From positions 1 to 63,363 of the forward strand of contig VBEK01000152.1 in the NCBI GenBank assembly GCA_005889135.1: 63,363 nucleotides of DNA, given 5' to 3'. This document shows, in pieces, positions 26,475 through 34,574 of the stretch. Both the position numbers and the translations under genes were made by a program. This DNA comes from Chloroflexota bacterium (GTDB lineage: Bacteria > Chloroflexota > Dormibacteria > Dormibacterales > Dormibacteraceae). The first letter of the stretch is position 1, and each line of letters opens with the position of its first letter. The notes beneath the pieces are model-generated. The model was given only the letters and a program-made list of their open reading frames with translations. It had not been told where the DNA came from and made no database searches.

Positions 26475-27725
26475 TTATTTTCCCGGCTTGCGGTCGCGCG
26501 GGTTCGGCTCGTAGACCTTGCGGCCCTTCAGCTTCTCAGGCATGTGCACCTGGCTCGACGCGACCCCGCCTTCGTAGTCGTGCGCGTACTGGTAGCCGCG
26601 GCCGTAGCCCATCGACTTCATGAGCCCCGTGGGCGCGTTGCGCAGATGCATCGGCACCGGCTCGTTGCCGGTCTCCTGGATGAGCTCGCGCGCCGCGCCG
26701 TACGAAGTGAGCGCGGAGTTCGACTTCGGCGCCAGGGCGAGGTAGAGCGCCGCCTCGGTGAGCGGCAGCACGGCCTCAGGCATGCCGACGAAGTGCGCGG
26801 CCTGCTGCGCCGCGATCGCCACGGGCAGCGCCTGCGGGTCGGCGAGGCCGATGTCCTCGGCGGCGAGGATGACCAGGCGGCGGGCGACGAACATCACGTC
26901 CTCGCCCGCTTCGAGCATGCGCGCCATCCAGTACACCGCCGCGTCTGGGTCGCTGCCGCGGACGCTCTTGATGAGCGCGGACACGATGTCGTAGTGCTGG
27001 TCACCGGCGCGGTCGTAGAGGAGGTGGCGCTGCTGCAGAGCTCGCTCGACCTGGTCGAGCGTGATGTCGCCGCCATCGGCCGCGAGCGCCGCGGCGGCCT
27101 CCAGGCCGTTCAAGGCCACCCGCGCGTCCCCGCGGGCGACTTCGAGCAGGCCGTCGAGGGCATCGGGCGCGATGCTTGTCTTCAGCTCCTCCAGCCCGCG
27201 CTCCACGACCTGCCTCAGCTCGTCGTGGTCGAGCTGCTCGAGCCGGAAAACGCGGCTGCGCGACAGAAGCGGAGAGATGACCTCGAAGGAAGGGTTCTCG
27301 GTCGTGGCGCCGATCATGGTCACGGTGCCGTCCTCGACGTGGGGCAGGATCGCGTCCTGTTGGGCCTTGTTGAAGCGGTGGATCTCGTCGATGAACAGGA
27401 CCGTGCGCAGTCCCGCCCGGCGGTGGAGCCTGGCCTCGGCCACGACCTTGCGCAGGTCGGCGACACCGGCCGTGACCGCCGACATCGCGACCATCCTCGC
27501 GCTGGTCTCGGTGGCGAGCAGGCCCGCCAGGGTCGTCTTGCCGCTGCCGGGAGGACCCCACAGGATGATGCTGGGCAGGTTGCCCGACCTGGTCAGGCGG
27601 CGGAGGACGTCCACCACCTCGCGCTGGCCCACCAGGTCCTCGAACTTCTTCGGCCGAAGGCGGGTGGCCAGCGGCGCCTGGGGCTCCGAGCCGGCAGGGG
27701 TTGGGAACAGCTCTCCCTGGTCCAT
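26475..27725 (-). CDS. rarA: Replication-associated recombination protein A (RarA/MgsA AAA ATPase)
   Basis: Clamp-loader-like AAA+ ATPase acting at stalled replication forks. The 416-residue protein has PLATRLRPKKFEDLVGQ, Walker A WGPPGSGKTTL, Walker B VLFIDEIHRFNKAQQD and sensor ATTENPSFEV. The C-terminal tetramerisation part has KSVRGSDPDAAVYWMARML and GYGRGYQYAHDYEGG. ATG 27725 (MDQGELFP) is preferred because it lies 8 nt after a minus-strand CAGAAT box; GTG 27749 is an in-frame alternative. Confidence 0.93.
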   Translation of the reverse strand: MDQGELFPTPAGSEPQAPLATRLRPKKFEDLVGQREVVDVLRRLTRSGNLPSIILWGPPGSGKTTLAGLLATETSARMVAMSAVTAGVADLRKVVAEARLHRRAGLRTVLFIDEIHRFNKAQQDAILPHVEDGTVTMIGATTENPSFEVISPLLSRSRVFRLEQLDHDELRQVVERGLEELKTSIAPDALDGLLEVARGDARVALNGLEAAAALAADGGDITLDQVERALQQRHLLYDRAGDQHYDIVSALIKSVRGSDPDAAVYWMARMLEAGEDVMFVARRLVILAAEDIGLADPQALPVAIAAQQAAHFVGMPEAVLPLTEAALYLALAPKSNSALTSYGAARELIQETGNEPVPMHLRNAPTGLMKSMGYGRGYQYAHDYEGGVASSQVHMPEKLKGRKVYEPNPRDRKPGK

Positions 27726-27769
27726 CCAGCCAAATTCTGAACTCGACACGCTTAGCCAGGCCCCGCGCC

Positions 27770-27775
27770 TAGAAT
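27770..27775 (+). promoter_or_regulatory. Putative -10 box (TAGAAT) for the GGDEF-like gene
   Basis: TAGAAT is followed by 9 nt and GTG 27785 with no ribosome-binding site. The minus-strand CAGAAT at 27739-27734 plays the same role for rarA, giving back-to-back promoters. Confidence 0.5.
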
Positions 27776-27784
27776 TCGCGGGTC

Positions 27785-28432
27785 GTGTCCACCTGCTGGT
27801 ACTGCAGCTCCGAGGTGCCTGAGACCTCTCAGTACTGCCCGACCTGCGGACACAGCCAGATCGACCGCTCCTCGAGCCCCCTTTTCGGGGTCGTGGACTC
27901 GACCACCGGGATCTGGAACTCCAAGTTCGTCAACGCCCTGGTCGGCCAGGAGGCCAACCGGGCCGTGCGCTACCACCGCCCGCTCTCGGTGCTGCTGGTC
28001 GAGCTCGACCACGCGGAGCACATCCACAGGGAGCTGGACCAGGTCCATGTCGAGGCCCTGCTCCGAGAGATGGCCGAGCGCCTTGGCCAGGCGATCCGGG
28101 ACACCGACACCGTCGGCTTCCTCGAGATGGACGGGTCGCCGCACTTCGCGATCGTCCTGCCGGAGACCGATGAGCAGGGCGCCGCGCTGGCGGCGGACAA
28201 GATCCGGCGCTCCATCGCCTCCCACGACTTCGGCACCACCGGCGCGTGGAACCGGATCACCGTCAGCTGCGGGGCGGCGACGATCGACGCCAACTACCGC
28301 CCGATGGACGAGGCCGGCGTGATGAACCGCCGCGAGTACACGGGCAACCTCCTCCGCGAGGCTTACCAGGCCCTGGATTCCGGCCGCTCGGCCGGGACGA
28401 ACCGGACGACCGTCGGCGCCTACCGCCGGTAG
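27785..28432 (+). CDS. Zinc-ribbon protein with degenerate GGDEF domain
   Basis: A 215-residue protein. Residues 4-21 form a zinc ribbon (CWYC...CPTC). Residues about 45-190 fold like a diguanylate cyclase: NRAVRYHRPLSVLLVELDH, LREMAERLGQAIRDTDTVGFLE, then FAIVLPETDEQGA. The catalytic GGDEF loop reads DGSPHF, so the metal/GTP residues are lost. It is probably not an active cyclase but may bind nucleotide or act as a sensor. A histidine phosphatase gene follows immediately. Confidence 0.75.
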   Translation: MSTCWYCSSEVPETSQYCPTCGHSQIDRSSSPLFGVVDSTTGIWNSKFVNALVGQEANRAVRYHRPLSVLLVELDHAEHIHRELDQVHVEALLREMAERLGQAIRDTDTVGFLEMDGSPHFAIVLPETDEQGAALAADKIRRSIASHDFGTTGAWNRITVSCGAATIDANYRPMDEAGVMNRREYTGNLLREAYQALDSGRSAGTNRTTVGAYRR

Positions 28433-28441
28433 CCTCTTCAC

Positions 28442-29074
28442 ATCACCCGGCTCTTTCTCATCCGGCACGCGGACGTCGAGAACCCGCATCGGGTCCTCTA
28501 CGGGCATCTCGCCGGCTTTCCCCTGAGCGCCCGCGGCCGCGCCCAGGCGGCGGCCCTGGGGGAGCGCCTGCGACCGGCCGGGATCAACCTCATCGTCCAC
28601 AGCCCGCTCGACCGGGCGAGGGAGACGGCGGACATGATCGCCGCCCAGCTTTCGCCGCCGCCTCAGCTCGAGGCTGACCCCAAGCTCACCGAGGCGGAGT
28701 TCTCGCGCTACCTGCAGGGCGTTCCGTACTGGCAGGTCCCGGTCCGCCGACCGCTCTGGGTGGTGCACAAGGCCAGGCGCGGGATGCTCCCGGGCGACGA
28801 GACGATAGAGGCCATGGGCGAGCGGATCCTGGACGTCGCCCGCCGGGTCGCCACCCAGCACCCGGGCGAGGCGGCGGCGATCGTCAGCCACGCCGATCCC
28901 CTCAACGCGGCGTGGATCCTGCTCGACGGCCGGCCGCAGAACGAGCGCGAGCTGCACCGCAAGTCGATGGAGCGCGCGGGGATGCTTCAGCTCGACATGG
29001 ACGGCGAGACGCCGAAGGTGTGGGAGTACATCCCGGCGCCGCGGGTCGACAGGCCGGCGAGCGCCGCGGCTTGA
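28442..29074 (+). CDS. Histidine phosphatase (phosphoglycerate mutase-like; near-cognate start)
   Basis: About 210 residues of the histidine phosphatase superfamily. The phosphohistidine motif is TRLFLIRHADVENP (RHA instead of RHG). Further marks are GFPLSARGRAQAAAL, VHSPLDRARETA and the second catalytic His in AIVSHADPL. The family start Met position corresponds to ATC 28442. In-frame TAG stands at 28430-28432 and the first ATG (28634) comes only after the active-site His. A TAGCCT box precedes the ATC by 6 nt. It overlaps the GH1 start by TTGA. Confidence 0.7.
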   Translation: MTRLFLIRHADVENPHRVLYGHLAGFPLSARGRAQAAALGERLRPAGINLIVHSPLDRARETADMIAAQLSPPPQLEADPKLTEAEFSRYLQGVPYWQVPVRRPLWVVHKARRGMLPGDETIEAMGERILDVARRVATQHPGEAAAIVSHADPLNAAWILLDGRPQNERELHRKSMERAGMLQLDMDGETPKVWEYIPAPRVDRPASAAA

Positions 29075-30339
29075 ACCCTCACCCCCAACCCCTCACCCCG
29101 AGGGGAGAGGGGCAGCGTCGCTTCCCCCGAGGCTTCCTCTGGGGAACTTCGAGCGCGGCCCACCAGGTAGAGGGCGACAACCGCAACTGCGACTGGTGGG
29201 AGTGGGAGCAGCAGCCGGGACACATCGCCAACGGCGACACCTCGGCGATCGCCTGCGACCACTATCACCGCTACCGCGAGGACTTCGCCCTGCTGCGCGA
29301 CATGAGCCAGAACGCGCACCGGCTCTCGATCGAGTGGTCGAGGATCGAGCCTTCCGAGGGCACGTTCGACTCGCGCCAGATCCGGCACTACCGCGACGTC
29401 CTGAGCGAGCTGCGCGAGCAGCGGATCATGCCGATGGTCACGCTCCATCACTTCACGAACCCGCTGTGGTTCGTCCGCAAGGGTGGCTGGACGACGTCAG
29501 ACTCGCCGCGCGCGTTCCTCCCATTCGTCAACCGCGTCGGCGACGAGCTCGGCGACCTCGTGGGCATGTGGTGCACGCTCAACGAGCCGAGCATCTACGG
29601 CGCCAACGGATGGATCACCGGCGAGTTTCCTCCGGGGCGCCACGGCGACCTCGCCGCCCAGTACCGAGTGACCCGCAACATGCGCCGCGCGCACGAGCTC
29701 GCGTACCGCGCCCTGAAGCGGCGTTGGCCGGACACGCCGGTGGGGCTGTCGCACCACAAGTTCCTCTTCCTGCCCGCGTCGCGAGCGCGGCGCGACCGCC
29801 TGGCCGCCGCGGCGGCGCAGGCGGTTACCGACCGCTGGCCCGCCGGCCGCGGCCGGCTGGCCAGGATCGTGGAGGCGACGAGCGACTACATCGGCCTTGC
29901 GCACTACTGGGGGCAGATGTGCGCGTTCGATCCGCGCCGGCCACAGGACCAGTTCGTGCGCCGCTTCAACCCTCCGAACGTGCCGGTGACTGACATGGGG
30001 TGGCCGTCGAACCCGGCTTGGATGCGTGAGGTGTTGAGCGAGCTGAAGACGTATCGCAAGCCGGTCTACATCACCGAGAACGGGATCGCGACCGGAGATG
30101 ACAGCGTGCGCGAGCGCTACCTGCCCGACCTGCTTGCGTACGTGCACGCCGCCATCCAGGACGGAGTCGACGTCCGTGGGTACTTCCACTGGACGAACAC
30201 GGACAACTTCGAGTGGGCGCGGGGCTATACGCCGAAGTTCGGGCTGATCGCCGTCGACCGCAAGACGCTCGAGCGCACGGTCAAGCCGAGTGGTCGCCTG
30301 TACGCCCGGATCGCGACCGCGAACGCTCTCCCGAGTTAA
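29071..30339 (+). CDS. Family 1 glycoside hydrolase (beta-glucosidase-like)
   Basis: Hydrolyses beta-glycosides with retention. The roughly 422-residue TIM barrel begins FPRGFLWGTSSAAHQVEG. The acid/base Glu is in WCTLNEPSIYG, the nucleophile in VYITENGIATGDD, and substrate-binding YFHWTNTDNFEWARGY is kept. The first 15 residues from TTG 29071 (LNPHPQPLTPRGEGQ) are encoded by a palindromic GC-rich repeat and are not part of the fold. No signal peptide is seen, so it is probably cytoplasmic. Confidence 0.88.
   Translation: MNPHPQPLTPRGEGQRRFPRGFLWGTSSAAHQVEGDNRNCDWWEWEQQPGHIANGDTSAIACDHYHRYREDFALLRDMSQNAHRLSIEWSRIEPSEGTFDSRQIRHYRDVLSELREQRIMPMVTLHHFTNPLWFVRKGGWTTSDSPRAFLPFVNRVGDELGDLVGMWCTLNEPSIYGANGWITGEFPPGRHGDLAAQYRVTRNMRRAHELAYRALKRRWPDTPVGLSHHKFLFLPASRARRDRLAAAAAQAVTDRWPAGRGRLARIVEATSDYIGLAHYWGQMCAFDPRRPQDQFVRRFNPPNVPVTDMGWPSNPAWMREVLSELKTYRKPVYITENGIATGDDSVRERYLPDLLAYVHAAIQDGVDVRGYFHWTNTDNFEWARGYTPKFGLIAVDRKTLERTVKPSGRLYARIATANALPS
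29074..29115. repeat. Palindromic GC-rich intergenic repeat (REP-like)
   Basis: Arms CCCCTCACCCC (29089-29099) and GGGGAGAGGGG (29102-29112) pair with one mismatch around a 2-nt loop, preceded by AACCCTCACCCCCAA. This resembles the widespread CCCTCACCC...GGGGAGAGGG intergenic element of many GC-rich genomes. Here it is translated in frame as the N-terminus of the GH1 protein. A related element is at 57861-57890. Confidence 0.65.
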
Positions 30340-30340
30340 C

Positions 30341-30346
30341 TAGACT
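30341..30346 (+). promoter_or_regulatory. Putative -10 box (TAGACT) of the ccm operon
   Basis: TAGACT lies 2 nt after the GH1 stop and 9 nt before ATG 30356, with no ribosome-binding site. It would give the cytochrome c maturation operon its own nearly leaderless promoter. Confidence 0.5.
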
Positions 30347-30355
30347 CCCAGACGG

Positions 30356-30874
30356 ATGTCTCGCCGCTCGATCGCGATCGGGGCCGTGGCGATCGTGCTC
30401 GCCTCGATCTTGATGCTTTCGCTGGCCTGGGGGCTGCGGCACGCAGCGCTGTCCAACCCGCCGGTGCTCGGCAAGACCGCGCCCCAGCTCGGCATCAAGC
30501 CGGCCTCGGGCGACGTCGTGCGCATCAGGGAGCTGCAGGGCAGCCCGGTGGTGCTGAACTTCTGGGCCTCCTGGTGCGGACCATGCATCGAGGAGGGCGG
30601 AGTGCTCGCGCAAGCGTCTCGCGAGGTCAAGGGCGACGTCCGGTTCGTCGGCGCGAACAACCAGGACACGTACGCGGCTTACCAGTCTTTCGAGAAGAAC
30701 CATCCGCACCCCTACCCGGCGGGACCCATCGTGCTCGGCACGTACCAGTCGTACGGGGTGGCCGGCCTGCCCACGACGTTCTTCATTGACAAGCAGGGGA
30801 TCGTAGTGGCGTCGTTCGTCGGTCCGCTCGACCGCCCGACCCTCGACCACTACCTCGAGCTGATCACGACGTGA
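30356..30874 (+). CDS. ccmG: Periplasmic thiol-disulfide oxidoreductase CcmG/TlpA type
   Basis: Reduces apocytochrome c cysteines before heme attachment. The 172-residue protein has an N-terminal membrane anchor (about 8-28), a thioredoxin fold with WASWCGPCIEE and the cis-proline GLPTTFFID. The C-terminus overlaps ccmE (GTGA). Position at the head of the ccm genes supports the CcmG role over a general TlpA. Confidence 0.88.
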   Translation: MSRRSIAIGAVAIVLASILMLSLAWGLRHAALSNPPVLGKTAPQLGIKPASGDVVRIRELQGSPVVLNFWASWCGPCIEEGGVLAQASREVKGDVRFVGANNQDTYAAYQSFEKNHPHPYPAGPIVLGTYQSYGVAGLPTTFFIDKQGIVVASFVGPLDRPTLDHYLELITT

Positions 30875-31257
30875 GCGTCGCGCTGAGGTGGGGCGCGCCG
30901 GTGGCAGTCGTCGTGGCGTGCGTGGCCTACCTGATCTACACCGCGTCGGGCGGCTCGGCCGAGTACTACCTGACGGTCTCGGAGCTGCACGCGCACCAGC
31001 CGGGCGGTGACGTGCGCGTCGCGGGTGTCGTGCAGGACGACGTGGTCAGGACGGACGGCGGCCTGCACGTCATGTTCACGGAGAAGGACGGTACGGCCGC
31101 GATGCCCGTCGAGTACACGGGCACCTTGCCGGACATCTTCCGACCCGGGATCACGGTCGTGGCGGAGGGCAGGATGGGCGCGGACGGCGTGTTCCACGCC
31201 AGGACGCTGCTGGCTAAATGCCCGTCGCGCTTCGCGACCCAGCCCTACACCTCTTGA
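30871..31257 (+). CDS. ccmE: Cytochrome c heme chaperone CcmE (cysteine type)
   Basis: Carries heme covalently from CcmC to CcmF. The 128-residue protein has an N-terminal anchor (about 9-27) and an OB-fold domain (VRVAGVVQDDVV, PVEYTGTLPDIF, VVAEGRM). The heme-binding site is LAKCPSRF: Cys117 replaces the His of the classical HxxxY form, as in CxxxY-type CcmE, and the usual Tyr is Phe121. GTG start overlaps ccmG. Confidence 0.88.
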   Translation: MSVALRWGAPVAVVVACVAYLIYTASGGSAEYYLTVSELHAHQPGGDVRVAGVVQDDVVRTDGGLHVMFTEKDGTAAMPVEYTGTLPDIFRPGITVVAEGRMGADGVFHARTLLAKCPSRFATQPYTS

Positions 31258-33185
31258 TCCTGGGATATCTGGGCGCAGGCGCCCTGCTCGCCGCGCTCGT
31301 GCTCGCGGGCTTCTCGGCCCTGCTGTCGTTCTGGGCCGGCTGGCGCGAGAGCGACCTCTTCGTCCAGGTCGGGCGGAGGGCGTTCTACGCCGCGACGGCG
31401 ATGACGGTGCTCGCGGCCATCGCCCTCGAGACAGCGCTGCTGACGCACGACTTCTCACTCGCGTACGTGGCCGAGCACACCGACATATCGACTCCCGTCG
31501 CGCTCTTGGCGGCAGGGTTCTACAGTGGCCAGGAGGGGTCGCTCCTCTACTGGACGCTGATCCTCGGCCTCCTCGGCAGCGCGTCGCTGGTCGCGAGCGG
31601 CGCGCTCGGCGGCCGGGTCGCTGCCTATGCCGCGGGCATCCTGGCTGCGATCATCACGTTCTTCCTCTTCGTCCTCGCGGTCGTCGCCAGCCCTTTCGAG
31701 CTCCTCTCGGTGACGCCGCCCGACGGTCTGGGGCTCAATCCAGTGCTGCGCGACGGGGGCATGCTCATCCATCCGCCGGTGGTGCTCGCGGGCTTTGCCG
31801 CGTTCGCCGTCCCGTTCGCGTTCGCAAGCGCGGCCCTGCTCGCCGGCCGCAGCGACGCGGCGTGGATCCGGCACACTCGGCGATTCGCGCTCGTCGCATG
31901 GGGCCTGCAGTCCGCGGGCCTGCTGCTCGGCATGTGGTGGGCGTACCACGTGCTCGGCTGGGGCGGCTACTGGGGCTGGGACCCGGTGGAGAACGTGGCC
32001 CTCATGCCGTGGCTGGCGACGACCGCCTACCTGCACTCGTCCCAGGTGCAGGAGAGGCGCGGCCGGCTGCGGGGCTGGAACCTGGGCCTCGTCATGCTTG
32101 CGTTCCTGCTCGTCGTGTTCGGGACCTTCATCGTCCGCAGCGGAGTCGTGCCCTCGGTGCACACGTTCGCGATCAGCGCGATCGGGCCGTGGTTCCTGGG
32201 CTTCCTGGGCGCATGCATCGCGTTCTCGGCGGTGCTGCTGGCGACCCGGGCGGCGCTGGGCGGCGCGCCGGCGACGCGCCCCGCCGAGCCCGTGTCGCGC
32301 GAGGGCGCCTTCGTCCTCCAGAACATGCTCCTGATCGGCGTCATCGCGGTCGTCTTCTGGGGAACACTGCTGCCACTGGTCTCAGGGATGTTCGGGCTGG
32401 AGCGAGTGGTTGGAGCTCCCTACTACGAGCGCGCGGCCGGCCCACTGCTGGCGGCCCTGCTGGCGCTGCTCGCGGTGGGGCCGCTACTGCCCTGGCGCCA
32501 GGCGGGGAGGCCGTCGCTGCGCGCATTGCGCTGGCCCGCCCTGACCGCGATTGCGGTGCTGCTGGCGCTTGCCGTCGCCGGCGTCAGGTCGGCGCCCCTG
32601 CTGCTGGCGCTGCCCCTCGCCGCCGCCGCGGCCGCCACCGTCTTCACCGAGTACGGCCGCGCGCTGAGGCGCAGCCCCGCCTCGGTGATCGCGCGCCGCC
32701 GGCGCTTCGGCGCCTACATGGCGCATCTCGGCCTCGCCGTGGTCGCCGCCGGCATCGCCGCCTCGCAGCTCGGCCAGCAGGAGAGGGATGTCGCCCTGGC
32801 GCCGGGCGAGCAGGCGATGGTCGCGGGGTACACGCTTATTTACACAGGTTCGGAGCAGCGCGACGCCGGCGACCATACCGAGCTGGTCGCGTCGATCAGG
32901 TTCGGCGACCAGACGCTCGAGCCGTCGCGGGCGGTCTACGCCGGCCTGGGGGGCCAGGCGCTGACCCACGTGGCGATCACGACCACGCCGGTCGCTGACG
33001 TCTACGTGGTCCTGGCAGGTATGGATGAGGATGGGAGGGCGGCGTTCCGGGTCTTCGTCAACCCGTTGGTGACTTGGATCTGGGCCGGCGGCGCCGTGCT
33101 GATCCTGGGCGTGTTGCTGGGCAACGTGGGGGCGATGGACGCGGAGTTGGCAAGACGCCGCGCAGCGGCTACTCTGCCGGCATAG
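31218..33185 (+). CDS. ccmF: Heme lyase CcmF
   Basis: Integral membrane heme handling and ligation protein. The 655 residues have many hydrophobic segments and the WWD signature WGGYWGWDPVENVALMPWLATTAYLHS, listed here as GGYWGWDPVEN and MPWLATTAYLHS. MLIHPPVVL precedes it. The C-terminal periplasmic domain ends with a last helix, WIWAGGAVLILGVLLG. ATG 31218 overlaps ccmE by 40 bp; TTG 31254 is in frame, overlaps the ccmE stop by TTGA like most junctions here, and may be the true start. Confidence 0.92.
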   Translation: MPVALRDPALHLLILGYLGAGALLAALVLAGFSALLSFWAGWRESDLFVQVGRRAFYAATAMTVLAAIALETALLTHDFSLAYVAEHTDISTPVALLAAGFYSGQEGSLLYWTLILGLLGSASLVASGALGGRVAAYAAGILAAIITFFLFVLAVVASPFELLSVTPPDGLGLNPVLRDGGMLIHPPVVLAGFAAFAVPFAFASAALLAGRSDAAWIRHTRRFALVAWGLQSAGLLLGMWWAYHVLGWGGYWGWDPVENVALMPWLATTAYLHSSQVQERRGRLRGWNLGLVMLAFLLVVFGTFIVRSGVVPSVHTFAISAIGPWFLGFLGACIAFSAVLLATRAALGGAPATRPAEPVSREGAFVLQNMLLIGVIAVVFWGTLLPLVSGMFGLERVVGAPYYERAAGPLLAALLALLAVGPLLPWRQAGRPSLRALRWPALTAIAVLLALAVAGVRSAPLLLALPLAAAAAATVFTEYGRALRRSPASVIARRRRFGAYMAHLGLAVVAAGIAASQLGQQERDVALAPGEQAMVAGYTLIYTGSEQRDAGDHTELVASIRFGDQTLEPSRAVYAGLGGQALTHVAITTTPVADVYVVLAGMDEDGRAAFRVFVNPLVTWIWAGGAVLILGVLLGNVGAMDAELARRRAAATLPA

Positions 33186-33190
33186 GGGCA

Positions 33191-33274
33191 ATGGCCATCA
33201 TCGTCGCCACCATCCTGCTGTTTCTCGCCGGGCCATTCGTGCTCTGGCCGCTGATCAAGACTCCGCCCGAATGA
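33191..33274 (+). CDS. 27-residue membrane microprotein in the ccm operon
   Basis: ATG 33191 follows AGGGGCA and encodes a 27-residue peptide: a single hydrophobic helix (IIVATILLFLAGPFVLWPL) and a short tail, IKTPPE. It sits between ccmF and ccmA. Its stop overlaps the ccmA start by ATGA, the same coupling as the neighbouring real genes, which argues it is translated. It may be a small partner of the maturation complex (compare the FVLWPL segment at the start of CcmI/CcmH-type proteins). No known name. Confidence 0.6.
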   Translation: MAIIVATILLFLAGPFVLWPLIKTPPE

Positions 33275-33915
33275 GCTTTGTCGTCGCCAACGGCCTGACG
33301 CACTGGTTCGGGCGCGAGCTCGTGCTCGAGGGCGTGGACCTGGTCGTCGACACCGGCGAGCACATGGCGGTGCTGGGCGACAACGGGGCCGGCAAGACGA
33401 CGCTGCTGCGCGTCCTCGCCACTGCGCTGCGGCCGACCGCCGGCCGGCTGCAGATCGCGGGCCTCGACGCCTTCCGCGAGAAGCGGCGGCTGCGCCACCA
33501 CGTCGGCTACCTCGCCCACGCTCCCGGCCTGTACCCCGCGCTGTCGGCGGTCGAGAACCTGGAGTTCTTCTGCGACCTCCAGGAGGTCAGCCGCACGCGC
33601 GTCGAGGAGGCGCTCGACATCGTCGCCATGACCTCGGTCGCGCGCCGCCGCGCCGACCAGCTGTCGCGCGGTATGCAGCAGCGCCTTGCGATCGCGCGCG
33701 CAATCCTGCACGAGCCGCGCCTCCTGGTCCTCGACGAACCCGACGCGAGCCTGGGCGAGGACGCCGCCGAGCTCCTGACACGAGTCATGCAGGGCAAGAC
33801 CGTGATCATGGCTACTCACGACAGAGCCCTCGCCAACCGCCTGTGCCAGCGCACCCTCGAGCTGCGGCACGGCCGCTCGCACGGCACGGCGACGCGCCTG
33901 CACGTCGTGACATGA
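33271..33915 (+). CDS. ccmA: Heme exporter/CcmABCD ABC ATPase CcmA
   Basis: ATPase that releases holo-CcmE from the CcmC complex. The 214-residue protein has Walker A GDNGAGKTTLL, signature LSRGMQQRLAIARAI, Walker B LLVLDEPDAS and the H-loop MATHD. ATG overlaps the microprotein stop; its stop overlaps ccmB (ATGA). Confidence 0.92.
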   Translation: MSFVVANGLTHWFGRELVLEGVDLVVDTGEHMAVLGDNGAGKTTLLRVLATALRPTAGRLQIAGLDAFREKRRLRHHVGYLAHAPGLYPALSAVENLEFFCDLQEVSRTRVEEALDIVAMTSVARRRADQLSRGMQQRLAIARAILHEPRLLVLDEPDASLGEDAAELLTRVMQGKTVIMATHDRALANRLCQRTLELRHGRSHGTATRLHVVT

Positions 33916-34574
33916 ACCCTGTTCGCGTCGCGATCGCGGTCGCCCGCAAGGACCTCAAGTCCGAGTGGCGCACGCGCGAGCTGGTGCCGGCGCTGGCGCA
34001 GTTCGTCGTCCTTGCCCTGCTGATCGGCAACTTCGGCTTCCAGGTCGACACGCACAACGCGAGCGCGATCGCCCCCGGGATCCTGTGGCTCGCGCTTGTC
34101 TTCGCCGGCCTCGTCGCCTTCGGCCGCACGTTCGCCGCGGAGCGCGAGCAGGCCTCGCTCGAGGCGATGCTCATGACTCCCGCCTCGCCTGTCGCGATCT
34201 TCGCCGGCAAGGCCATGGCGGCGACGGTGCTGCTCGTCCTGTGCGAGGTCGTGCTCCTGCCCGCTCTGACGCTCTTCTTCGGCACGCCGCTGAGCGGCGA
34301 CGTGGTCGCAGCGGTGCTGCTGGCGACCGTCGGCATGGCCGCGCTGGGCGTGCTGTTCGCGGCGATCGTCGCCAGGGTGCGCGCGCGTGAGCTGCTTCTG
34401 CCGCTGCTCACGCTGCCGCTGTGGATCCCGTTCATCGTCGCGGGAGGGCAGGCGGTGCAGTCGGCGATGGGGCTGCCAGGCAGCTACCAGGAGGCGATGG
34501 GTCTGCTGCTCGACTTCGACATACTCTTCGTGGTGCTCACCTCCCTCGCCGCTCGCTTCGTGCTGGACGAATGA
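33912..34574 (+). CDS. ccmB: Heme exporter subunit CcmB
   Basis: Six-helix membrane partner of CcmA. The 220-residue protein starts VRVAIAVARKDLKSEWRTRELV, characteristic of CcmB. It has FGRTFAAEREQASLEAMLMTPAS and the conserved LLLPLLTLPLWIPFIVAGGQA near the C-terminus. Four-base overlaps join it to ccmA and ccmC. Confidence 0.92.
   Translation: MNPVRVAIAVARKDLKSEWRTRELVPALAQFVVLALLIGNFGFQVDTHNASAIAPGILWLALVFAGLVAFGRTFAAEREQASLEAMLMTPASPVAIFAGKAMAATVLLVLCEVVLLPALTLFFGTPLSGDVVAAVLLATVGMAALGVLFAAIVARVRARELLLPLLTLPLWIPFIVAGGQAVQSAMGLPGSYQEAMGLLLDFDILFVVLTSLAARFVLDE

Noticed and set aside
33074-33274. A 66-residue version of the ccm microprotein starting at 33074
   Set aside because: The added residues are an out-of-frame reading of the ccmF 3' end; ATG 33191 with its own ribosome-binding site is more plausible.
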